Shown in pieces: positions 14,895-23,536 of a DNA stretch of 35,216 nt. The translations under genes and the position numbers were made by a program. The DNA comes from ZC4RG35 sp036375695 (GTDB lineage Bacteria; Actinomycetota; Acidimicrobiia; Spongiisociales; ZC4RG35): contig DASVBU010000048.1 in assembly GCA_036375695.1 (NCBI GenBank), forward strand, positions 1 through 35,216. Reading direction: 5' to 3'. The notes beneath the pieces were generated by a model, which did no database searches, was not told the DNA's origin, and worked only from the letters and a program-made list of their open reading frames with translations. Position 1 is the stretch's first letter, and each line of letters opens with the position of its first letter.

Positions 14895-16490
14895 ATGCCC
14901 ACGAGAAACGACTACGACGCCATCGTCATCGGCGGCGGCCACAACGGCCTCATCAACGGGGCGTACCTCGCCAAGGCCGGCCTGCGCACCCTGATCCTGG
15001 AGCGGAGACACATCGTGGGCGGGGCCGCGATCACCGAGGAGCTCTACCCCGGCTTCCAGTTCACGACCTTTTCCTACGCGTTGAGCCTCCTCCGCACCGA
15101 GATCATCCACGAGCTCGAGCTGCCCAAGCACGGTTTCATGCCCCTGGCGATGCCGTCGACCTTCGCCCCCACCGACGACGGCGACTACCTGTTCCTGGGC
15201 AAGGACAAGAACGAGAACCTCCACGAGATCGCCAGGCACTCCCCACACGATGCCGACGCCTATCTGGCCTACGGCCACATGATGAGCCAGGTGGTGCATG
15301 CCATCAAGCCGTTGATGGACAGCATCCCGCCGGACATCACCTCGAAGGACCCAGAAGAGCGGGCGCGGATGGCGGCGATCGGCCAGTACCTGGCAGATCT
15401 CCCGCCACGGGTGCTCCACGACATGGTCAGGCTCCTCACCGGGAGCGCCGCAGACATCCTCGAGCACTACTTCGAGACCGACATCATGCAGGGCTGGCTC
15501 GCCTCGTCCGGGATCATCGGGTCCAAGGTCGGCCCCCGCTCGCAGGGCTCCGGCCTCGTCCTCCTCTATCACTCCTTCGGGGAGTACGACGGGTCCTACG
15601 GGACCTGGGCGTTCCACAAGGGCGGCAACGGCGGTTTCACCCAGGTGCTGGCCCGGGCGGCCGAGGCTTTCGGCGCCGAGATCCGTCTCGAGTCGCCCGT
15701 GGAGAAGGTCTTGACCCGGAACGGCAGGGCGACCGGCGTGGCCCTCGAGGATGGGACCGAGTTCAGCGCTCCGGTCGTCGTCAGCGCCCTCGACCCGCGG
15801 CGCACCTTCATGCAACTGGTCGAGCCGCGCCAGTTGCCGGCCGACCTGGTGGAGGACATCCGCCGCTACAAGTTCCAGGGCGTCTCGTCGAAGGTCAACT
15901 TCGCCCTGGACGCCAACCCGAAGTACCCGGGGTTGGAGGGCGCCGACCATCTCCGCGGTTTCCTCAACGTCGGCCCCAGCCTCGACTACCTGGAGCAGGC
16001 CTTCGACGACGCCAAGTACGGGCGGTTCAGCGGCCGCCCCTACATCGACGGGTGCATCCAATCGAACATCGACCCCGACATGGCGCCACCGGGAAAGGCC
16101 GTGATGTCCTGCTTCGTCCAGTACACGCCGTATGAGTTGCGCGACGGCGACTGGGACACCGTCAGGGACGACCTGGGTGACACCGTCCAGAAGAGGCTCG
16201 ACGAGATCTTCCCGGGATTCAGCGACCTGGTGCTGCACCGGGAGGTGGTGACGCCGCTCGACATCGAACGCACCGTCGGGCTCTCCGAGGGGAACATCTT
16301 CGCCGGCGAGTTCCTCGCTCCCCAGATGTTCTTCTTCCGCCCGGCTCCAGGGTGGAACCAGTACCGCACTCCCATCGAGGGCTACTACCAGTGCGGCTCC
16401 GGCACGCACCCGGGCGGCTGTGTCATGGGCTCGCCGGGACGATTCGCCTCCTGGCAGATCCTCGGCGACCTGAAGAAGCAGAAGGGCTGA
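14895..16490 (+). CDS. FAD-dependent oxidoreductase, CrtI/PYROXD2-like
   Basis: A 531-aa flavoprotein. The N-terminal dinucleotide-binding motif is IVIGGGHNGLINGAYLAKAG (G13, G15, G18) followed by LERRHIVGGAA. The C-terminal FAD contact is CGSGTHPGGCVMGSPGR, where the usual third Gly of HPGGG is Cys. Length and these motifs place it with phytoene-desaturase-like and PYROXD2-type proteins. No carotenoid gene is nearby, so desaturation of carotenoids is unlikely. It starts 7 bp after the GcvT-family gene with an AGGTAG ribosome site and closes the operon. It may oxidise the amine or carbon skeleton left by the two upstream enzymes (inference). Confidence 0.9.
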   Translation: MPTRNDYDAIVIGGGHNGLINGAYLAKAGLRTLILERRHIVGGAAITEELYPGFQFTTFSYALSLLRTEIIHELELPKHGFMPLAMPSTFAPTDDGDYLFLGKDKNENLHEIARHSPHDADAYLAYGHMMSQVVHAIKPLMDSIPPDITSKDPEERARMAAIGQYLADLPPRVLHDMVRLLTGSAADILEHYFETDIMQGWLASSGIIGSKVGPRSQGSGLVLLYHSFGEYDGSYGTWAFHKGGNGGFTQVLARAAEAFGAEIRLESPVEKVLTRNGRATGVALEDGTEFSAPVVVSALDPRRTFMQLVEPRQLPADLVEDIRRYKFQGVSSKVNFALDANPKYPGLEGADHLRGFLNVGPSLDYLEQAFDDAKYGRFSGRPYIDGCIQSNIDPDMAPPGKAVMSCFVQYTPYELRDGDWDTVRDDLGDTVQKRLDEIFPGFSDLVLHREVVTPLDIERTVGLSEGNIFAGEFLAPQMFFFRPAPGWNQYRTPIEGYYQCGSGTHPGGCVMGSPGRFASWQILGDLKKQKG

Positions 16491-16499
16491 CGCCCGTCG

Positions 16500-17747
16500 T
16501 CAGTGACCCTGGGCGAACGGGCCTGCCTCGGGCTCGGGCAGGGCCGGCGCCGGCACCTCGACCTTGCGTGTGGCGTCGAGCCGTCTCGCCACCGGCCAGA
16601 ACAACGCGGCAGACACCAGAACGACGACTCCCGACGAGATCAGCGTGTTCTGGACCCCGAAGGTGGCCGCGAGGGCAGGGGCGAACGTGAGCGGTATGAG
16701 ATGCCCGCCCTCGGAATGCATCTGGTTCACCCCCATGACCCGGCCCACCATCGACTCCGGGGCGTTGATCTGGAGCAGCGTCCGCTGCAACGGGATCATG
16801 GTCCCGATGACCACGCCCCAGAGGGCACCGGCTGTGGCGACGACGCCGAGTCGGCCCGTCCCAACGTAGGAGACCACCCCGAGGGCGTTGACCGCGCCGA
16901 GGAGGGTCAGGGTTCGAGCCGACCGGAGATGCTCCGGCAGGCTCGCCGCGATCCGTGTCCCGGTCACCATTCCGAGCCCGACGAGAGAGTTGACCCACCC
17001 GAGCACTTCGATCTCGACACCGACCACGTCGCGGAAGAACAGCGGCTCGAGGGAGGAGAAGAAGCCGAACAGCAGGAAGAGCGTCGACCCCACGAGCACG
17101 TAGAAGCGGATTCGTCGGTTCCCGTAGGAGTAGCGGAGCCCTTCCCGGAACTCGGTGAGCCCACCCTGACGCTCCTCACGGGCGGGTCGCGCCCGGAGCC
17201 TCACCCGCCACACCAGGAACGCCGCCGCCGCTGCGGTGAAGGAGTTGAGGACGAAGATCCAGTCGACACCGGCCGTGGCCGCGATCACGGCGCCCACGGC
17301 GGGCCCGACGATGAAGGCCACCCAGCCTCCTCCTTCGATGGCGCTGTTCATCCGGGCCAGCTTGGAGTCGTCATCGGTGAGGAAGGGCGCGAACGATGCC
17401 ACCGCGGTGTGGATGGGACCGCTGACGAGGCCAAAGAAGAACGTGACGATGGCGAGGGCCGGGATGCTGTCGGCCAGGACCAGGGAGAGGGCAATCGGGA
17501 TGAACACCGCCTCGCCGACCATGACCACACGTCTCGGGTCGAAGCGGTCGATGAGCACACCGGCGACCGAGGTCCCGATCAGCGACGCGACGCCGATGGA
17601 CCCGAGGACCACCGCGAGCTGCGGGGCCGTAGCGTCGAGGACGAACGCGGCCTTCCCCCAGATGCCCACGAAGAAGGCAGCTTCGCCTCCCACACGGGAG
17701 ACGAAGCGCGCGATAACGACGCGCCGAACCTGGGGGTCGGAGAGCAT
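16500..17747 (-). CDS. MFS transporter
   Basis: A 415-aa integral membrane protein of major-facilitator type, probably with 12 helices in two halves joined by a basic cytoplasmic loop (VRLRARPAREERQGG near residue 190). Seen: an N-terminal segment RRVVIARFVSRVGGEAAFFVG, loop 2-3 motif GVLIDRFDPRRVV that fits the MFS motif A (G-x-x-x-D-R-x-x-R-R), and a counterpart SMVGRVMGVNQMHSEGG in the second half. It resembles the MFS_3/enterobactin-exporter group, so drug or metabolite export is plausible; substrate unknown. The ATG at 17747 is chosen because upstream sequence is antisense to the S9 peptidase gene. Convergent with the FAD oxidoreductase gene. Confidence 0.9.
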   Translation of the reverse strand: MLSDPQVRRVVIARFVSRVGGEAAFFVGIWGKAAFVLDATAPQLAVVLGSIGVASLIGTSVAGVLIDRFDPRRVVMVGEAVFIPIALSLVLADSIPALAIVTFFFGLVSGPIHTAVASFAPFLTDDDSKLARMNSAIEGGGWVAFIVGPAVGAVIAATAGVDWIFVLNSFTAAAAAFLVWRVRLRARPAREERQGGLTEFREGLRYSYGNRRIRFYVLVGSTLFLLFGFFSSLEPLFFRDVVGVEIEVLGWVNSLVGLGMVTGTRIAASLPEHLRSARTLTLLGAVNALGVVSYVGTGRLGVVATAGALWGVVIGTMIPLQRTLLQINAPESMVGRVMGVNQMHSEGGHLIPLTFAPALAATFGVQNTLISSGVVVLVSAALFWPVARRLDATRKVEVPAPALPEPEAGPFAQGH

Positions 17748-17834
17748 GATGAGCGGAACGCTATACGCCACCGGCCAATTCCGGCGCCGGTTTTTCGAGC
17801 GGCGCCGATCCCCGGAAGACCTAGGCTCGGACGG

Positions 17835-19769
17835 ATGCTCCACTGGACGGCAAGCGCGCCATTTGGCGAATGGTCCTCGCCGATCACGGCCCGGGACCTG
17901 ACCTCGGCAGCACGACGGCTCCAGTTCCCCATGCTGGTCGGTGAGGAGGTCTGGTGGGCCGAGGACCGCCCCGAGGAGGGTGGTCGGACGACCGTGATGA
18001 TGATGCGCTTGAGCGGCGAGAAGGTGTCGCTCCTGCCGGCGCCGTGGAACGCCCGCAGTCGGGTCCACGAGTATGGCGGTCGCAGCTTCCTGCCGGTCCC
18101 GACGACGGCCGGAATGGCGGTGGTCTTCGTCGAGTTCAGCGACCAGCGGTTGTACCGCCTCGATCCCGGCGCATCCGAGCCGGTGCCCCTGACTCCGGCC
18201 CCGCAGACACCTGCTGGACTGAGATACGCCGACCTGGTGTTGTCGCCGGACGGCCGGAGCATCTGGTGTGTCCGGGAAAGCCATGAGGGCGGTCGGATCA
18301 CACGCCACGTCGTCACGGTCGCCGTGGACGGCGGGGGCGTGACCGAGGTCGTCTCCGGCTCTCATTTCCTCGCCCACCCGCGACTCTCCCCCGACCGCAC
18401 CAGGCTGGCCTGGATCGCCTGGGACCACCCGCGCATGCCCTGGGACGGCACGGAGTTGCGGGTCGGGGAACTGGGCGCCGATGGGACCGTGTCCCGGTGG
18501 GAAACGTTGATGGGTGGGGAGTCGGAGTCGATGCTGCAGCCGGAGTGGGACGATGACCAGCATCTGTTCGCGGCCTCCGACCGCAGCGGCTGGTGGAACT
18601 TGTATCGCGTTCCCGTGGCCGGTGGCGTCCCCGTGCCCCTGCACCCCGCCGAAGAGGAGTTCGGCGTGCCGCTGTGGCAACTCGGTCTGACCACCTTTGG
18701 CCGACTGGCCGACGGGAGACTGATCTGCGTCCACGGCACCGGCACCCAGCGCCTGGGCGTGCTCGACCCCGACACCGGCGATCTCACCGACCTCGACCTT
18801 CCCTACCGAACGGTGACGCCCCAACTCTCGGTCTTCGGTGATCGAGCCGTGGTGGTCGCCGGCGATCCCACACTCCCCACCTCGGTCCTCAGGGTGAGAC
18901 CCGGCACGGGTGAGTGGGAGGTGATCCGCTCGTCGGTCGACGCCGAGACCCTTCCCGACCCGGGCTTCCTCCCCGTACCCGAGTCGGTGGCCCTGCCGGG
19001 TCCCGACGGTCGGGACGTGCACGTCCACATCTACCGACCCACCAACCCGGACCATGTGGGGCCGGACGGGGCACTGCCGCCGTACGTGGTCTTCGTCCAC
19101 GGTGGTCCCACCTCCCAGTCCCCCGCGGTGCTCGACCTGAGCAAGGCGTACTTCACCAGCAGGGGCATGGGCGTGGTGGACGTCAACTATGCCGGGTCGA
19201 CCGGATACGGACGAGCCCACCGGCAGCGGTTGTACGGGGCCTGGGGTGTGGCCGACGTCGAGGACTGCGTCGCCGCCGCCCGGGCACTGGTGGCGCAGGG
19301 CGAGGCCGACCCGGAGAGGCTCGCCATCCGCGGAGGCAGCGCCGGCGGCTGGACCACCCTCTGCGCGGTCACGGGCACCGACGTCTTCGCCGCCGGGACC
19401 TCGTACTTCGGGGTGGCCGACGTGAGGAGGCTGGCGGAGACCACCCACGACTTCGAGTCGCGCTACGTCGAGAGTCTCGTCGGGTCGGAAGATCCGTCAC
19501 CGATCCATCGCGCCGACCAGACCCGCTGCCCGGTCCTCCTGTTGCAGGGCGCCGACGATCCGGTGGTGCCACCCGACCAGGCGGAGGTGTTCCGTGACGC
19601 CCTGGCGGCGAAGGGGATCCCCCATGCGCTGGTGGTGTTCCCAGGCGAGTCGCACGGGTTCCGGCGGGCCGAGACCATCGAGGCCGCCGCCGAGGCAGAG
19701 CTCTCCTTCTACGGGCAGATCATGGGATTCGACCCACCCGGCGTGCCCCGCCTCGACCTGACCAGGTGA
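17835..19769 (+). CDS. prolyl oligopeptidase family serine peptidase (S9C-like)
   Basis: A 644-aa peptidase. Residues ~20-380 form a beta-propeller with repeated blades (LSPDGRSIW, LSPDRTRLAWIAWD, WDDDQHLFAASDRSGWWNLYR). The C-terminal alpha/beta-hydrolase domain has the oxyanion HGGP (422-425), the catalytic Ser S502 in RGGSAGGW, D575 (QGADDPVVPP) and H607 (GESHGFR). All three catalytic residues are present. No signal peptide is seen, so it should act in the cytoplasm on short peptides, as acylaminoacyl-peptidase-like enzymes do. The ATG at 17835 is the start; the open frame before it is antisense to the MFS gene. The two are divergent over 87 bp, and the 3' end is 6 bp from the convergent DUF1697 gene. 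Confidence 0.94.
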   Translation: MLHWTASAPFGEWSSPITARDLTSAARRLQFPMLVGEEVWWAEDRPEEGGRTTVMMMRLSGEKVSLLPAPWNARSRVHEYGGRSFLPVPTTAGMAVVFVEFSDQRLYRLDPGASEPVPLTPAPQTPAGLRYADLVLSPDGRSIWCVRESHEGGRITRHVVTVAVDGGGVTEVVSGSHFLAHPRLSPDRTRLAWIAWDHPRMPWDGTELRVGELGADGTVSRWETLMGGESESMLQPEWDDDQHLFAASDRSGWWNLYRVPVAGGVPVPLHPAEEEFGVPLWQLGLTTFGRLADGRLICVHGTGTQRLGVLDPDTGDLTDLDLPYRTVTPQLSVFGDRAVVVAGDPTLPTSVLRVRPGTGEWEVIRSSVDAETLPDPGFLPVPESVALPGPDGRDVHVHIYRPTNPDHVGPDGALPPYVVFVHGGPTSQSPAVLDLSKAYFTSRGMGVVDVNYAGSTGYGRAHRQRLYGAWGVADVEDCVAAARALVAQGEADPERLAIRGGSAGGWTTLCAVTGTDVFAAGTSYFGVADVRRLAETTHDFESRYVESLVGSEDPSPIHRADQTRCPVLLLQGADDPVVPPDQAEVFRDALAAKGIPHALVVFPGESHGFRRAETIEAAAEAELSFYGQIMGFDPPGVPRLDLTR

Positions 19770-19775
19770 GCGGTC

Positions 19776-20321
19776 TCAGGCCTTCTCCAGCATCTCGAGC
19801 AGCTTGGTGGTCGTTGCCCAGCTGCGGATCGTGATCAGCTTGTACTCGGGTGTCGAAGCGATCCGATTGAGCTTGCTCTTGGTCCGCTCGGCCCCGAGAC
19901 GCTGGAAGTAGACGACGCCATCACCCGGCCACGCCGCGTCGACACCCTCGCGGATCTCGACGACGTCCATCACCTGCTTGCTGGTCAGAGGCGCTTTGAG
20001 GAAGAGCGCGTCGGAGTAGTAGAGGTCGGGTTTGGTGCCGAAGCCCTCGGGCGCCCTCTCCACCGTCTTGCGCATCTGGGAATGGGAACGAACCACGACG
20101 AGCAGGGGAATGCCGAAGCGCGCCTCGAGCAGGCCCTCGATGTGTTCTTCGATCTCAGACCGAGGTCGTGGCGACTCGAACAAGACGTTGCCGGACTGGA
20201 TGTACGTGCGGACGGACTCGTAGCCCCCCTCTTCGAGCGTCTCGCGCAGCTCTGTCATCGGCACCTTGTTCTTGCCGCCGACGTTGATCCCGCGCAGCAG
20301 GGCGACGTACTTCTTGGCCAT
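19776..20321 (-). CDS. DUF1697 family protein
   Basis: A 181-aa protein, taking the ATG at 20321 (MAKKYVALLRGINVGGKNKVPM), where the family begins; an upstream GTG would add 24 unrelated residues. Seen: the family's opening ALLRGINVGG, then GGYESVRTYIQSGNVLFES, and YFQRLGAERTKSKLNRI followed by ITIRSWATTTKLLEM, which is the conserved C-terminal R-N/S-W segment. DUF1697 proteins are widespread, about 180 aa, and have no established function. It stands alone; the next upstream gap (20322-20558) holds a hairpin and no gene I can support. Confidence 0.92.
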   Translation of the reverse strand: MAKKYVALLRGINVGGKNKVPMTELRETLEEGGYESVRTYIQSGNVLFESPRPRSEIEEHIEGLLEARFGIPLLVVVRSHSQMRKTVERAPEGFGTKPDLYYSDALFLKAPLTSKQVMDVVEIREGVDAAWPGDGVVYFQRLGAERTKSKLNRIASTPEYKLITIRSWATTTKLLEMLEKA

Positions 20322-20502
20322 GTCGGTCACCGTACCCGGGCAAGCTCGATGGGTAACGGGAGAGAACGCCCGACATCCGATGATGCGGTTCACATGGATT
20401 CGAGGCGTTCACGCCTGAGGAGGAGTCCGTGGGAAGGGTCACCGTGCCATCTCACCTCATCAGGGGCGAAGTCGATGTCGGTTTCGAGCCCTCTACGAGG
20501 TG

Positions 20503-20520
20503 CTGGGGAGTCGACCCCAG
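20503..20520 (-). terminator. possible terminator hairpin after the cytosine deaminase gene
   Basis: A 6-bp perfect GC-rich stem (20503-20508 with 20515-20520) around AGTCGA, about 40 bp past the deaminase stop on the minus strand. It has no T-tract. The rest of the 237-bp gap between this gene and the DUF1697 gene shows small inverted repeats (for example GGCGTTCACGCC at 20404) but nothing I can name. Confidence 0.4.
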
Positions 20521-20558
20521 GGTCAGCAGGAAATCCTCTGACGCCTGACGCGGGTGGA

Positions 20559-20996
20559 TCACACCTCCCCGATGTCCTCGTTCCAGAGGTCGGGGTTGGC
20601 GGCGATGAAGGACTCCATCAATGCGATGCATTCGGGGTCGTCGAGCACCTCCACCGTGACGCCGTTCTGGCGCAGCAGTTCCTCGGCGCCCATGAAGGTC
20701 CGGTTCTCGCCGATGACCACGTGGGGGATCCCGTAGAGGAGGATGGCGCCCGTGCACATGTGGCACGGCGACAGGGTGGTGTAGATGGTGGCCCGGCGGT
20801 ACGCCGACGCCGGCAGGCGGCCGGCATTCTCCAGGGCGTCCATCTCGCCGTGGAGGATCGCCGAGCCCTGCTGCACCCGGCGGTTGTGGCCGCGACCGAC
20901 CACCTCACCATCGATGACCAGCGAGGATCCGATCGGGATCCCACCCTCGGCGAGACCCGTCTTCGCTTCTTCGACCGCAGCCCGGAATCCATCCAT
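20559..20996 (-). CDS. cytosine deaminase-like nucleoside/nucleobase deaminase (Fcy1 type)
   Basis: A 145-aa zinc deaminase. Zinc ligands H49 (LHGEMDA) with general-acid E51, and C78 and C81 (TTLSPCHMCTGAIL). Beyond the core it matches my recollection of yeast cytosine deaminase Fcy1 along almost its full length: GGIPIGSSL, VVGRGHNRRVQQGSAILHGE, LYGIPHVVIGEN, VEVLDDPEC, and the C-terminal W-(N/F)-EDIGE. That C-terminal segment covers the active site in the fungal enzyme. It therefore probably deaminates cytosine to uracil, unlike the unrelated amidohydrolase CodA of many bacteria. Guanine- or other base-deaminase activity cannot be excluded. It is divergent from the EamA transporter gene across 50 bp. 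Confidence 0.9.
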   Translation of the reverse strand: MDGFRAAVEEAKTGLAEGGIPIGSSLVIDGEVVGRGHNRRVQQGSAILHGEMDALENAGRLPASAYRRATIYTTLSPCHMCTGAILLYGIPHVVIGENRTFMGAEELLRQNGVTVEVLDDPECIALMESFIAANPDLWNEDIGEV

Positions 20997-21046
20997 GCGG
21001 GCGACGGTACCCGCCGTTTCCGGCGCAGGGCCCGGGCGCAGCGGCG

Positions 21047-21955
21047 ATGATTCCCCGAATGCCCGACGGCCAGCGACTCGGCGGCTTCTCCCTTGCCGCC
21101 TTCACCGCCGCCACCATCCTCGGCGGAGCCAACTTCCTCGCGGTCCGATTCTCCAACCAGGGCCTCGAGCCGTTCTGGGGCGCCGGGATCAGGTTCGCCA
21201 TGGCCGGATTGCTCTTCGTCGCCATCGCCCTGGCGCTCCGGCTCCGTTGGCCGCGGGGCAGGCAGTTGCTCGACACGGTGGTCTACGGCCTGGTCGCCTT
21301 CGCCCTCTTCTACGCGCTCATGTACTGGGCGCTCCTCCGGGTCACCGCGGGCATGGCGACCGTGGTCATGGCAGTGGTCCCGCTCCTGACGCTCCTGCTC
21401 GCCGCGGCGCAGGGAATGGAACGTCTCAGCCCCCGGGCCCTGATCGGCTCGCTCCTGGCCCTGGCCGGCATCCTCTGGATCACCGCCGGGCCCGGATCCG
21501 GGGACCTCCCTCTGCCCAGCCTGCTGGCGATGCTCGGGGGTGCGGTCTGTGTCGGTGAGAGCGTGATCCTCGGCAAGCGTCTCTCCCGCAACCACCCGGT
21601 GATCACCAATGCGGTGGCGATGCCCGTGGGCACCGTCCCGCTGCTCCTGATCTCGGTGATCGCCGGCGAGCGCTGGGTCCTGCCCGAACAGTCCGAGGCC
21701 GCGGTTGCGCTGGCCTATCTGGTCACGCTGGGGTCGGTGGGCCTCTTCGTCCTCACACTCCTGGTGGTCCGTCACTGGACCGCCTCCGCTTCGTCGTACA
21801 TGTTCGTGCTCTTCCCCGTGGTGACCATGCTCCTGGCTGCGTGGCTCGCAAATGAGCCGATCACGGTCCGGGGTGTCACCGGAGCCGCGGCGGTGATGGC
21901 CGGCGTGTGGTTCGGCGCCCTCTCGCCGTCCTCCCGCAAGCCGCTCAGCGTCTGA
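21047..21955 (+). CDS. EamA/DMT-superfamily transporter (RhaT/YdcZ-like)
   Basis: A 302-aa integral membrane protein (298 if the in-frame ATG at 21059 is used). Two EamA repeats of about five helices each: the first from FSLAAFTAATILGGANFLAVRFS to the helix ending ILWITAGPG, the second from LPSLLAMLGGAVCVGE to VTGAAAVMAGVWFGAL. The loop LANEPITVRGVTGAAAV is the classic E-x-x-x-x-x-x-x-G-A element of EamA permeases. Likely an exporter or importer of a small metabolite, substrate unknown. Divergent from the cytosine deaminase gene; a shared promoter region does not prove a shared role. Confidence 0.88.
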   Translation: MIPRMPDGQRLGGFSLAAFTAATILGGANFLAVRFSNQGLEPFWGAGIRFAMAGLLFVAIALALRLRWPRGRQLLDTVVYGLVAFALFYALMYWALLRVTAGMATVVMAVVPLLTLLLAAAQGMERLSPRALIGSLLALAGILWITAGPGSGDLPLPSLLAMLGGAVCVGESVILGKRLSRNHPVITNAVAMPVGTVPLLLISVIAGERWVLPEQSEAAVALAYLVTLGSVGLFVLTLLVVRHWTASASSYMFVLFPVVTMLLAAWLANEPITVRGVTGAAAVMAGVWFGALSPSSRKPLSV

Positions 21956-22085
21956 GCGACGGCCCGAACGGGCCTGTCGACCGCTGAACCCACTCCACGC
22001 GCCTCCCAGAACGCGCTCAAGGGGCCCCCCGAAACGGCCGATCTGCCTCCTTGACATCAGGCAGGGGCAGCTCGGAGGACATGCG

Positions 22086-22778
22086 ATGACCATCACGAAC
22101 GAGGGACCAACCCGCAGGGTCCTGACTTCGGCATTCGTGGGCGCATTGGTCCTGGCGCTCTTCGCCTTCCTCTCGTGGCCCGCCACCGCGCTGGCCATGA
22201 CCCCGGATAAGGGTTTCGAGAGCTGTCTGCGTCAGATGCACAACGACGCCCGTGCCGCGGCCGGTCTCCACCCGCTCGAGGTCCGCTCCGACCTGGTGTC
22301 GTACGCCCGCAATCACACGGCCTGGATGATGGAGACGGGCAGGTTCGAGCACTCGAAGAACCTCGGCTCGGCCAGCACGGGCTGGACCCAGCTCGGCGAG
22401 AACATCGGTGTCGGATGGGGCTGTGAGAACCTCCACCAGGCATTCATGAACTCCGACGGCCACAGGAGGAACATCCTCTTCCCCGCGTACACGGCCATCG
22501 GTGTCGGTGGTGCGGTCGACGCCGACGGCAAGTACTGGGTGACGGTCGTGTTCGGCGCCTACAAGAACGCCCCGGTGCCGACCACCACGACCACCACTGC
22601 ACCCAAGCCGACCACGACGGCGCCCAAGCCCAAGCCGACCACGACGACGACCACGGTCCCGACGACGACCACCACGACGCACCCCTTCGAGGCCCTGCCC
22701 GAGGTGGAGTGGGAGCGGGTGGTGACGGAGTTGATCCGGATCGCCCTGTCCCGCTCGCTGCCCGTCAGCCTCGGCTGA
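22086..22778 (+). CDS. exported CAP-domain (SCP/PR1) protein with Thr/Lys/Pro-rich tail
   Basis: A 230-aa secreted protein. The ATG at 22086 has GGAGGA six bases upstream. A signal segment (VLTSAFVGALVLALFAFLSWPATALA) ends near residue 37. The CAP domain spans ~44-162, with the four conserved cleft residues visible as FEHSKN (His), LGENIGVGW (Glu) and NSDGHRRNILFP (Glu replaced by Asp before the His), and two cysteines. A low-complexity TTTTTTAPKPTTT-type stretch follows, then a short C-terminal segment, EVEWERVVTELIRIALSRSLP, that may be amphipathic. CAP proteins of bacteria are mostly uncharacterised secreted proteins of the cell envelope. The stop lies 65 bp before the alpha/beta hydrolase start. 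Confidence 0.9.
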   Translation: MTITNEGPTRRVLTSAFVGALVLALFAFLSWPATALAMTPDKGFESCLRQMHNDARAAAGLHPLEVRSDLVSYARNHTAWMMETGRFEHSKNLGSASTGWTQLGENIGVGWGCENLHQAFMNSDGHRRNILFPAYTAIGVGGAVDADGKYWVTVVFGAYKNAPVPTTTTTTAPKPTTTAPKPKPTTTTTTVPTTTTTTHPFEALPEVEWERVVTELIRIALSRSLPVSLG

Positions 22779-22843
22779 TCTCCGGACGCCCCTTGTCCTG
22801 ATTTGGTGCCACCATGGCTTCCTTCGCCGACGAAGGGAGCACC

Positions 22844-23530
22844 GTGGACATCATCCTCATGGCCGGGCTTTGGCTGGACGCCGGAGCCTGGGACGAAGTC
22901 GTCGCCGAACTTCGCGATCTCGGGCACGAACCGAGGGCGCTTCGCCTCCCCGGTGTGGACGACCGCTCCGACTCTGTCACCCTCGAAGACCAGGTCCAGG
23001 CGGCACTGGCCGCCGTCGACGGCGCCAACCGACCCCTCCTGGTCGGCCATTCGGCCGCATGCACCCTCGCCTGGATCGTCGCCGACCGCCGACCCGACGA
23101 CGTCGCCGCCGTGGTGATGATCGGCGGCTTCCCGATGCCCGACGGGCAGCCGTACGCCCCGTTCTTCGAGATCGTCGATGGTGTCATGCCATTCCCGGGA
23201 TGGGAGGCTTTCGAGGGCCCCGACTCGGCCGACCTCGACGAGGAGACGAAGGAGCGCATCGCGGCGGCCGCCATACCCGTGCCTGCCGGTGTGGCCAACG
23301 GCATCATCAGCCTCACCAACACCAGGCGGTACGACGTGCCGGTCCACGTGATCTGCCCCGAGTTCTCACCGGACGACCTTAAGGAATGGGTCGAGACGGG
23401 TGAGCTCCCCGAGGTGGCGGCGATGAGGAACTACGCCGCCATCGACATCGACTCGGGTCACTGGCCGATGTTCACCAAGCCGAAGGAGCTGGCGAAGCTG
23501 ATCGCCGACATCGCCGACGCTCGAGGTTGA
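22844..23530 (+). CDS. alpha/beta hydrolase
   Basis: A 228-aa hydrolase. The GTG at 22844 is preferred: it has GAAGGGAG upstream and the protein then begins at the first strand (VDIILMAGLWLDAGAWDEV). The ATG at 22814 would add ten residues and lacks a clear ribosome site. The nucleophile elbow is LLVGHSAACTL and the catalytic His lies in DIDSGHWPMF. The acid is probably the Asp or Glu around VICPEFSPDD. The short length and the GLWLDAGAW opening resemble the small esterase-like members of the family. Substrate unknown. Same strand as the CAP gene and convergent, 6 bp apart, with the kinase-like gene. Confidence 0.88.
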   Translation: MDIILMAGLWLDAGAWDEVVAELRDLGHEPRALRLPGVDDRSDSVTLEDQVQAALAAVDGANRPLLVGHSAACTLAWIVADRRPDDVAAVVMIGGFPMPDGQPYAPFFEIVDGVMPFPGWEAFEGPDSADLDEETKERIAAAAIPVPAGVANGIISLTNTRRYDVPVHVICPEFSPDDLKEWVETGELPEVAAMRNYAAIDIDSGHWPMFTKPKELAKLIADIADARG

Positions 23531-23536
23531 GGCCGA

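Noticed and set aside
16503..17834. Plus-strand open frame continuing upstream of the S9 peptidase
   Set aside because: It is antisense to the MFS gene with shadow-like composition; the peptidase starts at 17835.
17748..19448. Minus-strand extension of the MFS frame by hundreds of residues
   Set aside because: It runs antisense to the S9 peptidase gene and does not look like protein; the hydrophobic MFS sequence begins at 17747.
20461..20540. Possible tRNA or structured RNA around the GGTTTCGAGCCC-like string
   Set aside because: No cloverleaf with a 7-bp acceptor stem, and D-, anticodon- and T-arms could not be built; only a short hairpin is supported.
20618..22198. 526-residue minus-strand open frame over the EamA transporter and deaminase
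   Set aside because: Charged, repetitive composition typical of GC shadows; the EamA helices and the deaminase motifs are in other frames.
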